Shown here in pieces: positions 26,167-34,745 of a stretch of DNA of 64,000 bases. The translations under genes and the position numbers were made by a program. Source of the DNA: Cyclonatronum proteinivorum (GTDB lineage: Bacteria > Bacteroidota > Rhodothermia > Balneolales > Cyclonatronaceae); contig NZ_CP027806.1 of NCBI RefSeq assembly GCF_003353065.1, positions 3,616,501 through 3,680,500 of the forward strand, in the 5' to 3' direction. Positions within the stretch are counted from its first letter, which is position 1; each line of letters starts with the position of its first letter. The notes beneath the pieces were generated by a model. It ran no database searches and was not told the DNA's origin. It saw nothing but the letters and a program-made list of their open reading frames with translations.

Positions 26167-27456
26167 ATGTACATCTTTCGCTTACCGCTGGTTTTACTCT
26201 TGATCCTCAGCCTCCTGAGTACCATACTCCTCAATCCTGACACCGCTGCCGCACAGGACTTTGAAGAGTTTCTCCGCGCGCAGGAAGAGGCCCTTACGCG
26301 TTTTGAAGCGGCTCAAACCGAAGGCGTTTTTGCACAAATTGAGGCTTGGGAAGCATTTCGGCAGGTCGAACAAGCGCGGTTCGAAGATTTTCGCGAAGCC
26401 ATGACCGCCCGCTGGGGAAGCTTTCGCCAGCGCTCCCAAAAGCGCTGGGTTGAATACACCGACGAGGGCGACGCCCGCTGGGAAGTTGATTTTGAAGAAG
26501 GTGAAGTCGTGGTTGAGGTCGCACAAAGGCCGGGTGAAACCGACGAAGCGGCCCGGCAGCGGCTGCAGTCCGCACTGCGGGAGCTCGTCCGCAGCGGCGC
26601 TACGCAAACGGGCCTGCCCGGGGATGAAAGCCGCATATTAAGCGTACCGGTTCTGGAAGGACAGCTGCCACAGCTCACCGTCGAAAGCAGCGATGCAGCA
26701 ATCGAAGCCCTTGCACAGGGCGCCGAACGCGTAACCGTAAGCCCAGCCGATCATACAGATGAGGACACCGAGGCCCGCCCCCAAGCTGATCCTGATCCTG
26801 AGCCGGAAACCGAACCGGAAGCGCAGCCTGAAGCCGAAGCACAACCGCTGCCTGAGCCGGCTGAGGGGGTGCTCAGACTCAACCTCACCCTTGCCCCTGA
26901 TCACCTGCAGGTTCGTGCCGCGCGTATCCGCGAGGAGCTGCTTTATGCCGCCAACCGCTGGAACCATGATCCGGCCCTGCTGCTGGCCGTGGTTCATACC
27001 GAGTCGTACTTCAACCCTACCGCACGCTCGCATGCCAATGCCCTGGGACTCATGCAGATCGTGCCCAATACCGCCGGCCGCGACGTTTACCGGCACCTGA
27101 ACGGTAGCGACGGCATCCCCGGTCCTGACCTTCTGTTTGATCCGGCAGCCAACATGATTTACGGCGCTGTTTACCTTGATTTACTGCGCAGCCGCTATAT
27201 CCGCGGGGTGGAATCGGCTGCGGTACATGAATTTATGATCATCGCGGCCTACAACACCGGCGCAGGTAACGTTGCCCGCGCGTACACCGGCAGTACCAAC
27301 ATCAGCCGGGCAGCACAGCAGGCCAACCAAATGACCGCGGATGAAAACCTGCGTCACCTGCTCGATAACCTCCCCTATCAGGAAACCCGCGACTATCTCC
27401 CCAAAGTGCTGGAAAGGCGCGCCCAGTACCAGGCCTGGCTGAACGCCACTGAATAA
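26167..27456 (+). CDS. MltC-like lytic transglycosylase, exported
   Basis: Cleaves the glycan strands of peptidoglycan to form anhydro-muropeptides in the periplasm. Residues 1-30 are a signal peptide. The N-terminal half (FEEFLRAQEEALTRFEA, then KRWVEYTDEGDARWEVDFE) matches the DUF3393 domain of MltC. An acidic, Pro/Glu-rich linker (about 200-230) precedes the SLT domain, with catalytic Glu279 in VVHTESYFNP, then ALGLMQIVPNTAG and AAYNTGAGNVARAY. There is no lipobox Cys, unlike E. coli MltC, so it is probably soluble in the periplasm. Confidence 0.86.
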   Translation: MYIFRLPLVLLLILSLLSTILLNPDTAAAQDFEEFLRAQEEALTRFEAAQTEGVFAQIEAWEAFRQVEQARFEDFREAMTARWGSFRQRSQKRWVEYTDEGDARWEVDFEEGEVVVEVAQRPGETDEAARQRLQSALRELVRSGATQTGLPGDESRILSVPVLEGQLPQLTVESSDAAIEALAQGAERVTVSPADHTDEDTEARPQADPDPEPETEPEAQPEAEAQPLPEPAEGVLRLNLTLAPDHLQVRAARIREELLYAANRWNHDPALLLAVVHTESYFNPTARSHANALGLMQIVPNTAGRDVYRHLNGSDGIPGPDLLFDPAANMIYGAVYLDLLRSRYIRGVESAAVHEFMIIAAYNTGAGNVARAYTGSTNISRAAQQANQMTADENLRHLLDNLPYQETRDYLPKVLERRAQYQAWLNATE

Positions 27457-27627
27457 GAAGATTCAGGCTGACGGCGGGCGACAACATACACCGCGCCATA
27501 CACTTATCGGCGGGTTCAACAGGTTGACGGGAATTCTCTTACTTTCGTTATTGAGTTAGAAGGGAATAATCTGTATTTTTCGCAACTTTGCAATAATCTA
27601 AGCAAACCAGCAAAAAATACGCCCGTC

Positions 27628-28965
27628 ATGTTTGATGATCTTTCGTCCAAATTACAGTCCACATTTAAAAGCCTCAGCGGTCAGTCCAAAATTACGGACC
27701 TGAACATAGCTGAAGCCGTACGCGAAATCCGCAGAGCGCTGCTCGATGCAGATGTCAACTACGAGGTGGCCCGTGAATTTACGAAAAAAGTGAAAGATCA
27801 GGCCCTGGAGCAGGACGTACTCACGAGCGTATCCCCCGGTCAGCTGTTCACCAAAATTGTGTATGATGAGCTTACGCAGGTGCTGGGCGGTCAGAAAGAG
27901 GAAATCCGCTTTGCTTCTACCCCGCCTTCTGTTATTCTGATTGCGGGACTGCAGGGTTCCGGTAAAACAACCTTTACCGGTAAGCTCGCCAAGTATCTCA
28001 AAAGCAAGGGGCGCAACCCCGTTCTCGCTGCCGCTGACGTCTATCGACCCGCCGCGATTGAGCAGCTCAAAACCCTGGCCGAGCAGATAAAAGTACCCGT
28101 TTATTCCATTGAGGAAAAAAACGCGGTTCGCACCGCCAAGGAAGCCCTTCAGTTTGCGCGCAGCAACGCTCATGATGTGCTGATTATCGATACCGCAGGC
28201 CGCCTTCACGTTGATGAAAAAATGATGGCGGAAGTTTCCGAAATCAAAAAAGCGGTACAGCCCAACGAAATTCTTTTTGTGGTGGATTCCATGACGGGTC
28301 AGGACGCCGTCAACACCGCGCGCGAATTTGACAAAACCATTGATTTTGACGGCGTTGTGCTCACCAAGCTTGACGGAGATACCCGCGGTGGTGCAGCCCT
28401 TTCCATCCGGAACGTCGTAGAGAAGCCCATCAAGTTTATCAGCATGGGCGAAAAAATGGACTCCCTCACCCCGTTTTATCCCGACCGGATGGCGCAGCGC
28501 ATCCTCGGCATGGGTGACGTTATTTCGCTTGTAGAAAAAGCTCAGCAGGAATACGACGAGAAGGAAGCCAAGCAACTTCAGCAGCGCATTACCTCTGATA
28601 AATTTGATCTGGAGGATTTCCAGAAGCAGATTCATCAGATCAAGAAAATGGGTTCGCTTAAAGACCTTGCCGGCATGATACCCGGCGTAAGCCAAAAGCT
28701 GAAAGACACCGAAATTGAGGACAATGCGCTCGATCCCATTGAAGCCATCATCAGCTCTATGACGCCTGACGAACGCCGCAATCCGCAGCTGCTCAATGCA
28801 AGCCGGAAAAGACGAATTGCCGCAGGCTCGGGCACTTCCGTGCGGGCAGTTAACGATCTGCTCAAGCAGTTTGCTCAAATGAAGAAAATGATGAAGACAA
28901 TGACGAAGATGAGCAAAATGGGCCGCGCGATGCAGGGCCTGAAAAACCTCACCGGGCGCCCCTGA
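27628..28965 (+). CDS. ffh: signal recognition particle protein Ffh
   Basis: GTPase that binds signal sequences on nascent membrane proteins and delivers ribosomes to FtsY. The 445-residue protein has the N domain (residues 1-90), the G domain with P-loop GLQGSGKTTFTGKLA near residue 110, VYRPAAIEQL, DTAGRLH and TKLDGDTRGG, and the Met-rich M domain (QFAQMKKMMKTMTKMSKMG). It is the first gene of the ffh-rpsP-rimM-trmD-rplS operon. Confidence 0.97.
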   Translation: MFDDLSSKLQSTFKSLSGQSKITDLNIAEAVREIRRALLDADVNYEVAREFTKKVKDQALEQDVLTSVSPGQLFTKIVYDELTQVLGGQKEEIRFASTPPSVILIAGLQGSGKTTFTGKLAKYLKSKGRNPVLAAADVYRPAAIEQLKTLAEQIKVPVYSIEEKNAVRTAKEALQFARSNAHDVLIIDTAGRLHVDEKMMAEVSEIKKAVQPNEILFVVDSMTGQDAVNTAREFDKTIDFDGVVLTKLDGDTRGGAALSIRNVVEKPIKFISMGEKMDSLTPFYPDRMAQRILGMGDVISLVEKAQQEYDEKEAKQLQQRITSDKFDLEDFQKQIHQIKKMGSLKDLAGMIPGVSQKLKDTEIEDNALDPIEAIISSMTPDERRNPQLLNASRKRRIAAGSGTSVRAVNDLLKQFAQMKKMMKTMTKMSKMGRAMQGLKNLTGRP

Positions 28966-29057
28966 TTTATTCGTAACATCATGCCTGTTTCCGGGTCCGC
29001 CCAAGAACATGTTTCAACACACATAAAACGCAATACACGTATTAAGGAGAAATAATT

Positions 29058-29654
29058 TTGGTAAGAATCAGATTACAACGCCACGGGCGCAAAAGAGCGC
29101 CGTTTTACCATATCGTGGCAGCCGACAGCCGTAAAAAACGCGACGGTCGCGTTATTGAGCGCCTCGGACGCTACAATCCGGTAGCAACACCTGCAACAGT
29201 GGCTGTTGATACCGAGCGGGTGATGTACTGGATTAAAACAGGTGCACAGCCTTCAGAAACCGTTGAGCGTCTGCTCAGAAACGAAGGGATTTACTACCGC
29301 CTCCACCTTGAGCGCTGGAAAAAGTCTCCCGAAGAAATTGAAGCCGCTGTAAGCAGCTGGAAGGAGGAAAAAGCTGCAAAAGCCGGCTCTACCGTATCCA
29401 ACAAAGAGGCCAAGAAAGCTGCCATCGCCGCTGAGGAAGAAGCTTTTCAGGCAGAGCAAAAGAAACGTGCGGAAGAAGAAGCTAAAAAAGCTGAAGAAGC
29501 GCGCATTGCCAAAGAAAAAGCCGATGCAGAAGCCAAGGCCGCTGCGGAAGCTGCAAAAGCCGAGGCTGAAGCCGCTCCGGACACCGCTGCTGAAGCTGAT
29601 GCCCCTGCCGAAGAAACCGGCGACGCTCCCGCTGAAGAAACCAAAAGCGAATAA
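29058..29654 (+). CDS. rpsP: 30S ribosomal protein S16 with long charged C-terminal extension
   Basis: Small-subunit protein. The start is TTG at 29058: AAGGAG at 29044-29049 is correctly spaced, and the sequence [24 protein letters not shown] begins right after it. The S16 domain occupies about the first 85 residues; the remaining 110 are an Ala/Glu/Lys-rich, probably coiled-coil extension. Similar extensions occur in Bacteroidota S16. It lies 92 bp after ffh and 45 bp before rimM. Confidence 0.95.
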   Translation: MVRIRLQRHGRKRAPFYHIVAADSRKKRDGRVIERLGRYNPVATPATVAVDTERVMYWIKTGAQPSETVERLLRNEGIYYRLHLERWKKSPEEIEAAVSSWKEEKAAKAGSTVSNKEAKKAAIAAEEEAFQAEQKKRAEEEAKKAEEARIAKEKADAEAKAAAEAAKAEAEAAPDTAAEADAPAEETGDAPAEETKSE

Positions 29655-29699
29655 CCGCTTACGGTTCTCACATCCTCCTTCTCTGAACGCTGGTATTTC

Positions 29700-30233
29700 A
29701 TGTATCCGATTGGCTTCATAAAAAAGGCACACGGTATTAAAGGTGAAATCGTCCTGGTTCATGAGGAAGGCGCCCCGCCCGAAATGCACGGGCTGTTTTT
29801 TTTCAAAAGCAGCAGGGGTGATTATGAACCGGTTCGCATAGAAGCAATCCGCCCGAACGGCAGACCCGGCTCGGGCATGTTCTTTGTCTTATTTTCAGGT
29901 ATTACAAACCGCTCTGAAGCTGAAACCCTGCAGGGGCTCGTGCTGTATTCCTCCACTGAACCGGAAGCCATTGCGCAGCCGGATGAAGAAGAGGTCTATA
30001 TGCAGGAGCTGCACAGCTGCGAAGGCTATCAGATTGAAGACGCAGCTAACGGAATCAGCGGATACATCATAGATGTGATGGAAACGCCGGCGCATCCCGT
30101 GTTTGAAATTCAGCTGCCGTCAGCCCTCCTGCTCGTACCCGTAGTTGACGCCTACATCAGCACGATCGATCATGAGGAGCAGCAGGTTTCAGCACAAAAC
30201 CTCGATGCCTTTTTTGACACCGAGGAGTCCTGA
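29700..30233 (+). CDS. rimM: ribosome maturation factor RimM
   Basis: Assists 30S head assembly by binding S19. The 177-residue protein has an N-terminal RimM beta-barrel (YPIGFIKKAHGIKGEIVLVH) and a C-terminal PRC-type barrel (YMQELHSCEGYQI, PAHPVFEIQL, LLVPVVDAYI). Position between rpsP and trmD is standard. Its sequence is diverged in places (HEEGAPPEMHG), which is common for this protein. Confidence 0.92.
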   Translation: MYPIGFIKKAHGIKGEIVLVHEEGAPPEMHGLFFFKSSRGDYEPVRIEAIRPNGRPGSGMFFVLFSGITNRSEAETLQGLVLYSSTEPEAIAQPDEEEVYMQELHSCEGYQIEDAANGISGYIIDVMETPAHPVFEIQLPSALLLVPVVDAYISTIDHEEQQVSAQNLDAFFDTEES

Positions 30234-30251
30234 ACACCTTACTTCAAACCT

Positions 30252-30947
30252 ATGCTCAGAATTGACCTGCTTTCCGTTGTGCCCGACATGCTGCACAGTC
30301 CGCTGGATCACAGCATTATCCGAAATGCGCGTGACAAACAGCTTGCTGAAATCCATGTGCACAACATCCGGAAGTATTCCACGCATAAGCATCGCAAAGT
30401 GGACGACTACCCGTTTGGCGGCGGCGCAGGCATGGTACTGACCCCGCAGCCGGTCTTTGACTGCGTTGACGCGCTGAAAAGCGGCCGCACCTACGATGAA
30501 GTCATTTTTATGACGCCCGATGCTCCCGTTTTCACGCAAGATGACGCCAACCGCCTTTCGCTTTGCAGCAATCTCATGATTTTATGCGGGCACTACAAAG
30601 GCGTTGATCAGCGCATCCGGGACGAACTCATCACAAGAGAGTACAGCATAGGCGATTTCGTACTTTCAGGCGGTGAACTTCCGGCGCTTGTGGTAACCGA
30701 CGCCATCGTCAGGCTCCTGCCCGGCGTACTCGGCGATGCGGAAAGCGCGCTCACGGATTCCTTCATGGACGACCTGCTCGACGCGCCGCACTACACCCGT
30801 CCGGCCTCTTACCGCGGACTTGAAATACCTGAAATCCTACGCTCCGGCGATCATAAGCGCATTCAGGCGTGGCGTCAGCAGCAGATGGAAGACAAGACAA
30901 AACAGCTCAGACCGGATCTTTATAAACAATTTCTGAATAATCAATAA
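30252..30947 (+). CDS. trmD: tRNA (guanine-N1)-methyltransferase TrmD
   Basis: Methylates G37 next to the anticodon to prevent frameshifting. The 231-residue SPOUT enzyme shows the family signatures: DYPFGGGAGMVLTPQP, GHYKGVDQRI, and the knot loop YSIGDFVLSGGELPALV with PGVLGD. It is placed 18 bp after rimM and 24 bp before rplS. Confidence 0.97.
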   Translation: MLRIDLLSVVPDMLHSPLDHSIIRNARDKQLAEIHVHNIRKYSTHKHRKVDDYPFGGGAGMVLTPQPVFDCVDALKSGRTYDEVIFMTPDAPVFTQDDANRLSLCSNLMILCGHYKGVDQRIRDELITREYSIGDFVLSGGELPALVVTDAIVRLLPGVLGDAESALTDSFMDDLLDAPHYTRPASYRGLEIPEILRSGDHKRIQAWRQQQMEDKTKQLRPDLYKQFLNNQ

Positions 30948-30971
30948 AGCACAGTTCTAATCAGGCAAAAA

Positions 30972-31322
30972 ATGGAAAAGCTCAAATTAATTGAACAAAC
31001 TCAGGTGGGCGAAGTCGTTGACTTCAAGCCCGGCGACACGGTTAACATTCACTACCGTGTACGTGAAGGTGAAAAAGAGCGTATTCAGCAGTATGAAGGG
31101 GTTGTTATCAACATGCGCGGCTCTACTGCGAACAAAACCTTTACCGTACGTAAAATCTCCAACAACATTGGCGTAGAGCGTATTTTCCCGATGTACTCTC
31201 CCTTCATTTCCAAAATTGAAGTGAAGAAGCGCGGTAAAGTCCGTCGTGCAAAGCTTTTCTATCTGCGTGCCCTCCGCGGAAAAGCCGCCCGTATCAAAGA
31301 AAAAGCGCGCTTTACCCGCTAA
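30972..31322 (+). CDS. rplS: 50S ribosomal protein L19
   Basis: Large-subunit protein at the 30S-50S interface. The 116-residue chain includes [18 protein letters not shown], the conserved [10 protein letters not shown] and [12 protein letters not shown], and the basic C-terminus [20 protein letters not shown]. It ends the ribosome-associated operon and is followed by a hairpin and a terminator. Confidence 0.97.
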   Translation: MEKLKLIEQTQVGEVVDFKPGDTVNIHYRVREGEKERIQQYEGVVINMRGSTANKTFTVRKISNNIGVERIFPMYSPFISKIEVKKRGKVRRAKLFYLRALRGKAARIKEKARFTR

Positions 31323-31380
31323 ATCACCGCGTTTACCTGCCGGCAAATCAGGCAGGTGCCCCGCGTTTTTATGTGTGATC

Positions 31381-31410
31381 GGCCATCCCCCAAAAGGGAT
31401 GGCCTTTTCT
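31381..31410 (+). terminator. terminator of the ffh-rplS operon
   Basis: Perfect 9-bp stem GGCCATCCC/GGGATGGCC (31381-31389 with 31396-31404) and a TTTTCTT tail. A second hairpin CCTGCC/GGCAGG lies just upstream at about 31336-31355. Confidence 0.85.
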
Positions 31411-31597
31411 TATATCGGGCAATCACAGGCTGCTTCCTCCTGAACCGGTCAGCCTGATCGTTCGGCTTAGCTGTTATGACATGTGCATTTACCCGGGGTG
31501 AGAAACGCTGTGCATATCATAGTTCTCCGGCAGATCTTATCTTCCAAACCTGCGTTACACGCCCGTATTTTTTGGTGCAGGCTTTATCGGGTCCGGC

Positions 31598-31936
31598 TTA
31601 TGTGGCCTGTTTTTCCTTTAGCCAGCGGCTTGTGCGCGACAAACGCGAGAAATGTCTAAAACCGTAAATCAGGCACACCAGCGCAACAAGCCCCCAGAGT
31701 AATACCGCAGTGAGTGCAGCGCCCCGCTCAGTTTCAATGTATTCGAAGAGCCTGAAAATACTGTTCATCAGGAAAATGGTACTGACCAATACCGTGATCA
31801 GGAGCATGAGCCAGCTGCGTTTTTTGATCCGGTTGGCAGCGGCTGCGTGATTGCCTTCTTTAACGTTGTCATAATCCGCCGCGGTAATAAAGGGACGGGC
31901 GTAATAGAGCGCTTTTTTTGCTTCTTCAGTAAGCAT
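31598..31936 (-). CDS. hypothetical two-helix membrane protein
   Basis: No family recognised. The 112-residue protein has a soluble N-terminus of about 40 residues, then two hydrophobic helices (WLMLLITVLVSTIFLMNSIF and ALTAVLLWGLVALVCLIYGF) and a basic C-terminal tail. It is a monocistronic minus-strand gene between the ribosomal operon and mrp. A function cannot be proposed. Confidence 0.62.
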   Translation of the reverse strand: MLTEEAKKALYYARPFITAADYDNVKEGNHAAAANRIKKRSWLMLLITVLVSTIFLMNSIFRLFEYIETERGAALTAVLLWGLVALVCLIYGFRHFSRLSRTSRWLKEKQAT

Positions 31937-32061
31937 GCTGTTAAAATAAAAAAGGCCGCGGTAAACGATGTGATACCGCTTTTCCGCGACCCGGATATGA
32001 AGGGTTCAGAAACAAAGCCGGGGCACCGGAACCAGGCTTCCGGAGCGTACCCCGCGCCTGT

Positions 32062-33159
32062 TTACTTAAATTTGATTTCGATTTTCTCGGTGGGATCCTG
32101 CATGGCATTCCGGATGGAAATCTGCTGCGCACTGCGGTTGGCAATTTCTTTGAATGAAATGGCAGCGGCACCTAAGTCATCCTGTGCGACGGCAGGTACG
32201 CCTTCATCCGCTCCTTCCCGAACCGTCTGCTCGAGCGGCACCTCTCCCAGGAAGGGCACGTCGAGCTTTTCAGCGAGATTACGGGCGCCATCCTTTCCAA
32301 AAATGTGGTATTTGCGGTCGGGCATGTCCGGCGGCGTGAAGTACGCCATGTTTTCGATAATACCCAGCACCGGCACGTTTACTTTCTGGAACATGGCAAC
32401 CCCTTTGCGGGCATCATCCAGCGCAACATCCTGCGGGGTCGAAACAATGATGGCTCCGGTTAAGGGCACCGTCTGCACAATAGTGAGCTGAATATCACCC
32501 GTGCCCGGAGGCAGGTCCATCAGAAGGTAATCGAGCTCGCCCCAGTCGGCCTCACTCAGAAACTGTTTAACCGCGCTTGAAACCATCGGGCCGCGCCAGA
32601 CGACCGCCTGATCCTGATCAACCAGCAACCCCATAGAGAGAAGCTTTACGCCAAACTTTTCCAGGGGGATCAGTTTACGACGGGTGTTGATGTTCGGACG
32701 CTCCCGCACGTTAAACATGGTCGGAATGCTCGGGCCGTAGATATCCGTATCTACAAGGCCGACTTTGGCGCCGGTCTGTGCCAGGGCAACCGCAAGGTTA
32801 ACGGAAACGGTTGATTTACCTACACCGCCCTTGCCCGAAGCAACCGCGATGATATTTTTCACGCCTGAAAGCGTGTCAGTCTGGGTTTCCTCAATCTTTT
32901 TGTTCTGTTGTACCTTTGAGCTCATGTTAGGCACGACCTCCGCTTCTGCGTCAACAAGGTGCTTTACCGCGTTCACGCAGGCGCGCTGAATCTGTTCCTT
33001 CATGGGGCAGGCGGGGGTAGTGAGGTTGACCGTAAAGCTCACCTTTTTCCCCTCAATCTGAATATCTTCAACCATATTCAGGCTTACGATATCCTGATTC
33101 AGGTCGGGGTCGATAACATTACCAAGTGCTTCTAATACTTTTTCGCTCGTAATTGACAT
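32062..33159 (-). CDS. Mrp/NBP35 family ATPase (iron-sulfur carrier) without CxxC
   Basis: P-loop ATPase that in related organisms (ApbC/Mrp) carries or delivers Fe-S clusters. The 365-residue protein has an N-terminal DUF59/MIP18 domain (residues 1-75, VIDPDLNQDIVSLNMV and TTPACPMKEQI) and the deviant Walker A SGKGGVGKST at 108-117. Also seen are VDTDIYGPSIPTMF and LMDLPPGTGD. The cluster-binding CxxC normally placed after IIENMAYF is replaced by TPPDMPDRKYHIFG, a form seen in Bacteroidota homologues. This argues against cluster binding at that site, although the DUF59 Cys51 remains. Confidence 0.9.
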   Translation of the reverse strand: MSITSEKVLEALGNVIDPDLNQDIVSLNMVEDIQIEGKKVSFTVNLTTPACPMKEQIQRACVNAVKHLVDAEAEVVPNMSSKVQQNKKIEETQTDTLSGVKNIIAVASGKGGVGKSTVSVNLAVALAQTGAKVGLVDTDIYGPSIPTMFNVRERPNINTRRKLIPLEKFGVKLLSMGLLVDQDQAVVWRGPMVSSAVKQFLSEADWGELDYLLMDLPPGTGDIQLTIVQTVPLTGAIIVSTPQDVALDDARKGVAMFQKVNVPVLGIIENMAYFTPPDMPDRKYHIFGKDGARNLAEKLDVPFLGEVPLEQTVREGADEGVPAVAQDDLGAAAISFKEIANRSAQQISIRNAMQDPTEKIEIKFK

Positions 33160-33239
33160 ACAAATAAATTCCGGTTTTATCTTGTCTGATAGTATCTTGG
33201 CAAATTAACACTCTTATATGAAATATCGTTGAAAGATTT

Positions 33240-34079
33240 ATGCATCAGCCTCCTGTAAAAACCGTTTCTGTGCTGGGCTGCGGCTGGTACGGACTTCCTC
33301 TCGCCTCGCGTCTCGTACGGGCCGGGTTTCAGGTAAACGGTTCAACAACTTCGGAAGAGAAGCGACCGCTGCTGCAGGCACAGCATGTTTCGGACTATGT
33401 GCTTGAGTTTACGCCAGGCCTTAAAAGTGCGCAAAGCCTGCATTCCTTCTTTGACGCGGATGTACTCGTACTTAACATCCCCCCGGGCCGCCGCAGGGAA
33501 AATCTGCGGTCTTGGTACCGCTTGCTTATAGATAACCTGATGCCGCACCTGCTTGCTTCGCCAATCAGTCAGGTTATTTTTATCAGCTCGACTTCCGTCT
33601 ATCCGGATGTGAACGGGGTGGTGCAGGAGGAGGACGCCGGCGCGGGTTCTGTTTCCGAATCGGGACAGGCTATGCTTGAGGCTGAGGCGGCGCTGCTTGG
33701 CCGGAGTGAGTTCGGAACGACCGTGCTTCGCTTTTCAGGGCTGTATGGCAACGGCAGGCACCCTGCGAAGTATCTCGCGGGCAGGACCAGACTGAAAAAA
33801 CCGGAAGCCCCTGTCAATCTCGTTCATCTCGAGGACTGTATTCGGGTTACGGAGCGGGTCATTCGCAGGCAGGTTAGCGGGGAAGTGTTCAGCGTGTGCT
33901 GTGATGAACATCCGAACCGGAAGACCTACTATACCGAAAGTGCGCGCCGAATGGGACTCGCGGTACCTGAGTTTGATCCGCCGCAGGAAACAGACAGCTG
34001 GAAACAGGTCAGTAGCCGGAAGCTGCGGGACAGCCTGGGCTATGCGTTCAGGTATAAATCGCCCTACGACGGCTACTGA
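33240..34079 (+). CDS. NAD(P)-binding epimerase-like protein (YeeZ-like)
   Basis: A 279-residue Rossmann-fold protein of the extended short-chain dehydrogenase group. The dinucleotide loop is VLGCGWYGLPLASRLV near residue 11. IFISSTSVYPD matches the strand with the catalytic Ser/Thr region, and VNLVHLEDCIR the C-terminal substrate domain. The canonical YxxxK is not evident, so catalytic activity is uncertain; YeeZ-type proteins share this feature. Divergent from mrp, with no operon partner. Confidence 0.78.
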   Translation: MHQPPVKTVSVLGCGWYGLPLASRLVRAGFQVNGSTTSEEKRPLLQAQHVSDYVLEFTPGLKSAQSLHSFFDADVLVLNIPPGRRRENLRSWYRLLIDNLMPHLLASPISQVIFISSTSVYPDVNGVVQEEDAGAGSVSESGQAMLEAEAALLGRSEFGTTVLRFSGLYGNGRHPAKYLAGRTRLKKPEAPVNLVHLEDCIRVTERVIRRQVSGEVFSVCCDEHPNRKTYYTESARRMGLAVPEFDPPQETDSWKQVSSRKLRDSLGYAFRYKSPYDGY

Positions 34080-34139
34080 GCTTTGCCGGTTTTTGGGTAA
34101 GGGAAAGCTGTGAGCGCTTTTACCCTGATGGGAAACGAA

Positions 34140-34571
34140 CTACATGATCCAAATGATGAGGGCGTAGCGGCCGATTCGAAGGCTGAACACGAGAAGGATA
34201 AAAGGCAGTAAAGGGAGGCGGAACAGCCCGCCGACAATGGTGAGCGGGTCGCCGATGAGGGGTGCCCAGCTCAGGAACATGCTCCACATGCCGTATTTTT
34301 TGGCCCAGATCAGTGATATCCGCCCGTAGCGGCTTTCCCGCAGCTTTTTCCGGGCCGGATGGTAGAAGAGGCGACCGAGTCCGTAGTTGAACAGACAGGC
34401 AAGACAGTTGCCCAGCGACGCCCAGAACAGGATGGGTGCCGGATCCAGCCCCGCTAACATAGCTGCTACAACCGCTGCTTCCGAACTGAACGGCAGAATG
34501 GTAGCCGCTGCAAAGGCAGTCGCAAAAAGCCCGAGATAGGGCCAGGCTATACCTGCAAAAAGCGGGGTCAA
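34140..34571 (-). CDS. YqaA-like small VTT-domain membrane protein
   Basis: Membrane protein of 143 residues with the SNARE-associated/VTT core: AAATILPFSSEAAVVAAMLAG, a reentrant-loop-like ASLGNCLACLFNYGLGR, and WAPLIGDPLTIVGGLFRLP. Family members (DedA/YqaA) act in lipid or envelope homeostasis, possibly as lipid flippases; the YqaA branch is less studied. It lies between an epimerase-like gene and the MFS transporter. Confidence 0.8.
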   Translation of the reverse strand: MTPLFAGIAWPYLGLFATAFAAATILPFSSEAAVVAAMLAGLDPAPILFWASLGNCLACLFNYGLGRLFYHPARKKLRESRYGRISLIWAKKYGMWSMFLSWAPLIGDPLTIVGGLFRLPLLPFILLVFSLRIGRYALIIWIM

Positions 34572-34597
34572 ATCAGTTCAGAGTGCAGAGTGAAGAG

Positions 34598-34732
34598 TTG
34601 TTGATTGTTGATTGTTGATGCCTAAATACGAGTGGTTGATGGTTTTGTGCTCTGTGCTCTTACTTCCGTCCTCTGTCTTCCGACTTTTGTCCTCCGTCCT
34701 GAGCCTCCCTCTTCCGTCTTCAGTCCTCTCAA
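34598..34732. repeat. simple-sequence tract between YqaA-like and MFS genes
   Basis: Three copies of an 8-bp GTTGATT-type unit (34598-34619) precede a pyrimidine-rich tract made of variants of CTTCCGTCCTCTGTC (about 34660-34732). The tract is non-coding and low-complexity. Confidence 0.7.
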
Positions 34733-34745
34733 TTGGCGCTCATTC

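Noticed and set aside
27652-29010. Long antisense frame (452 codons) over ffh
   Set aside because: Lies on the opposite strand of a certain gene; the antisense translation has no known domain.
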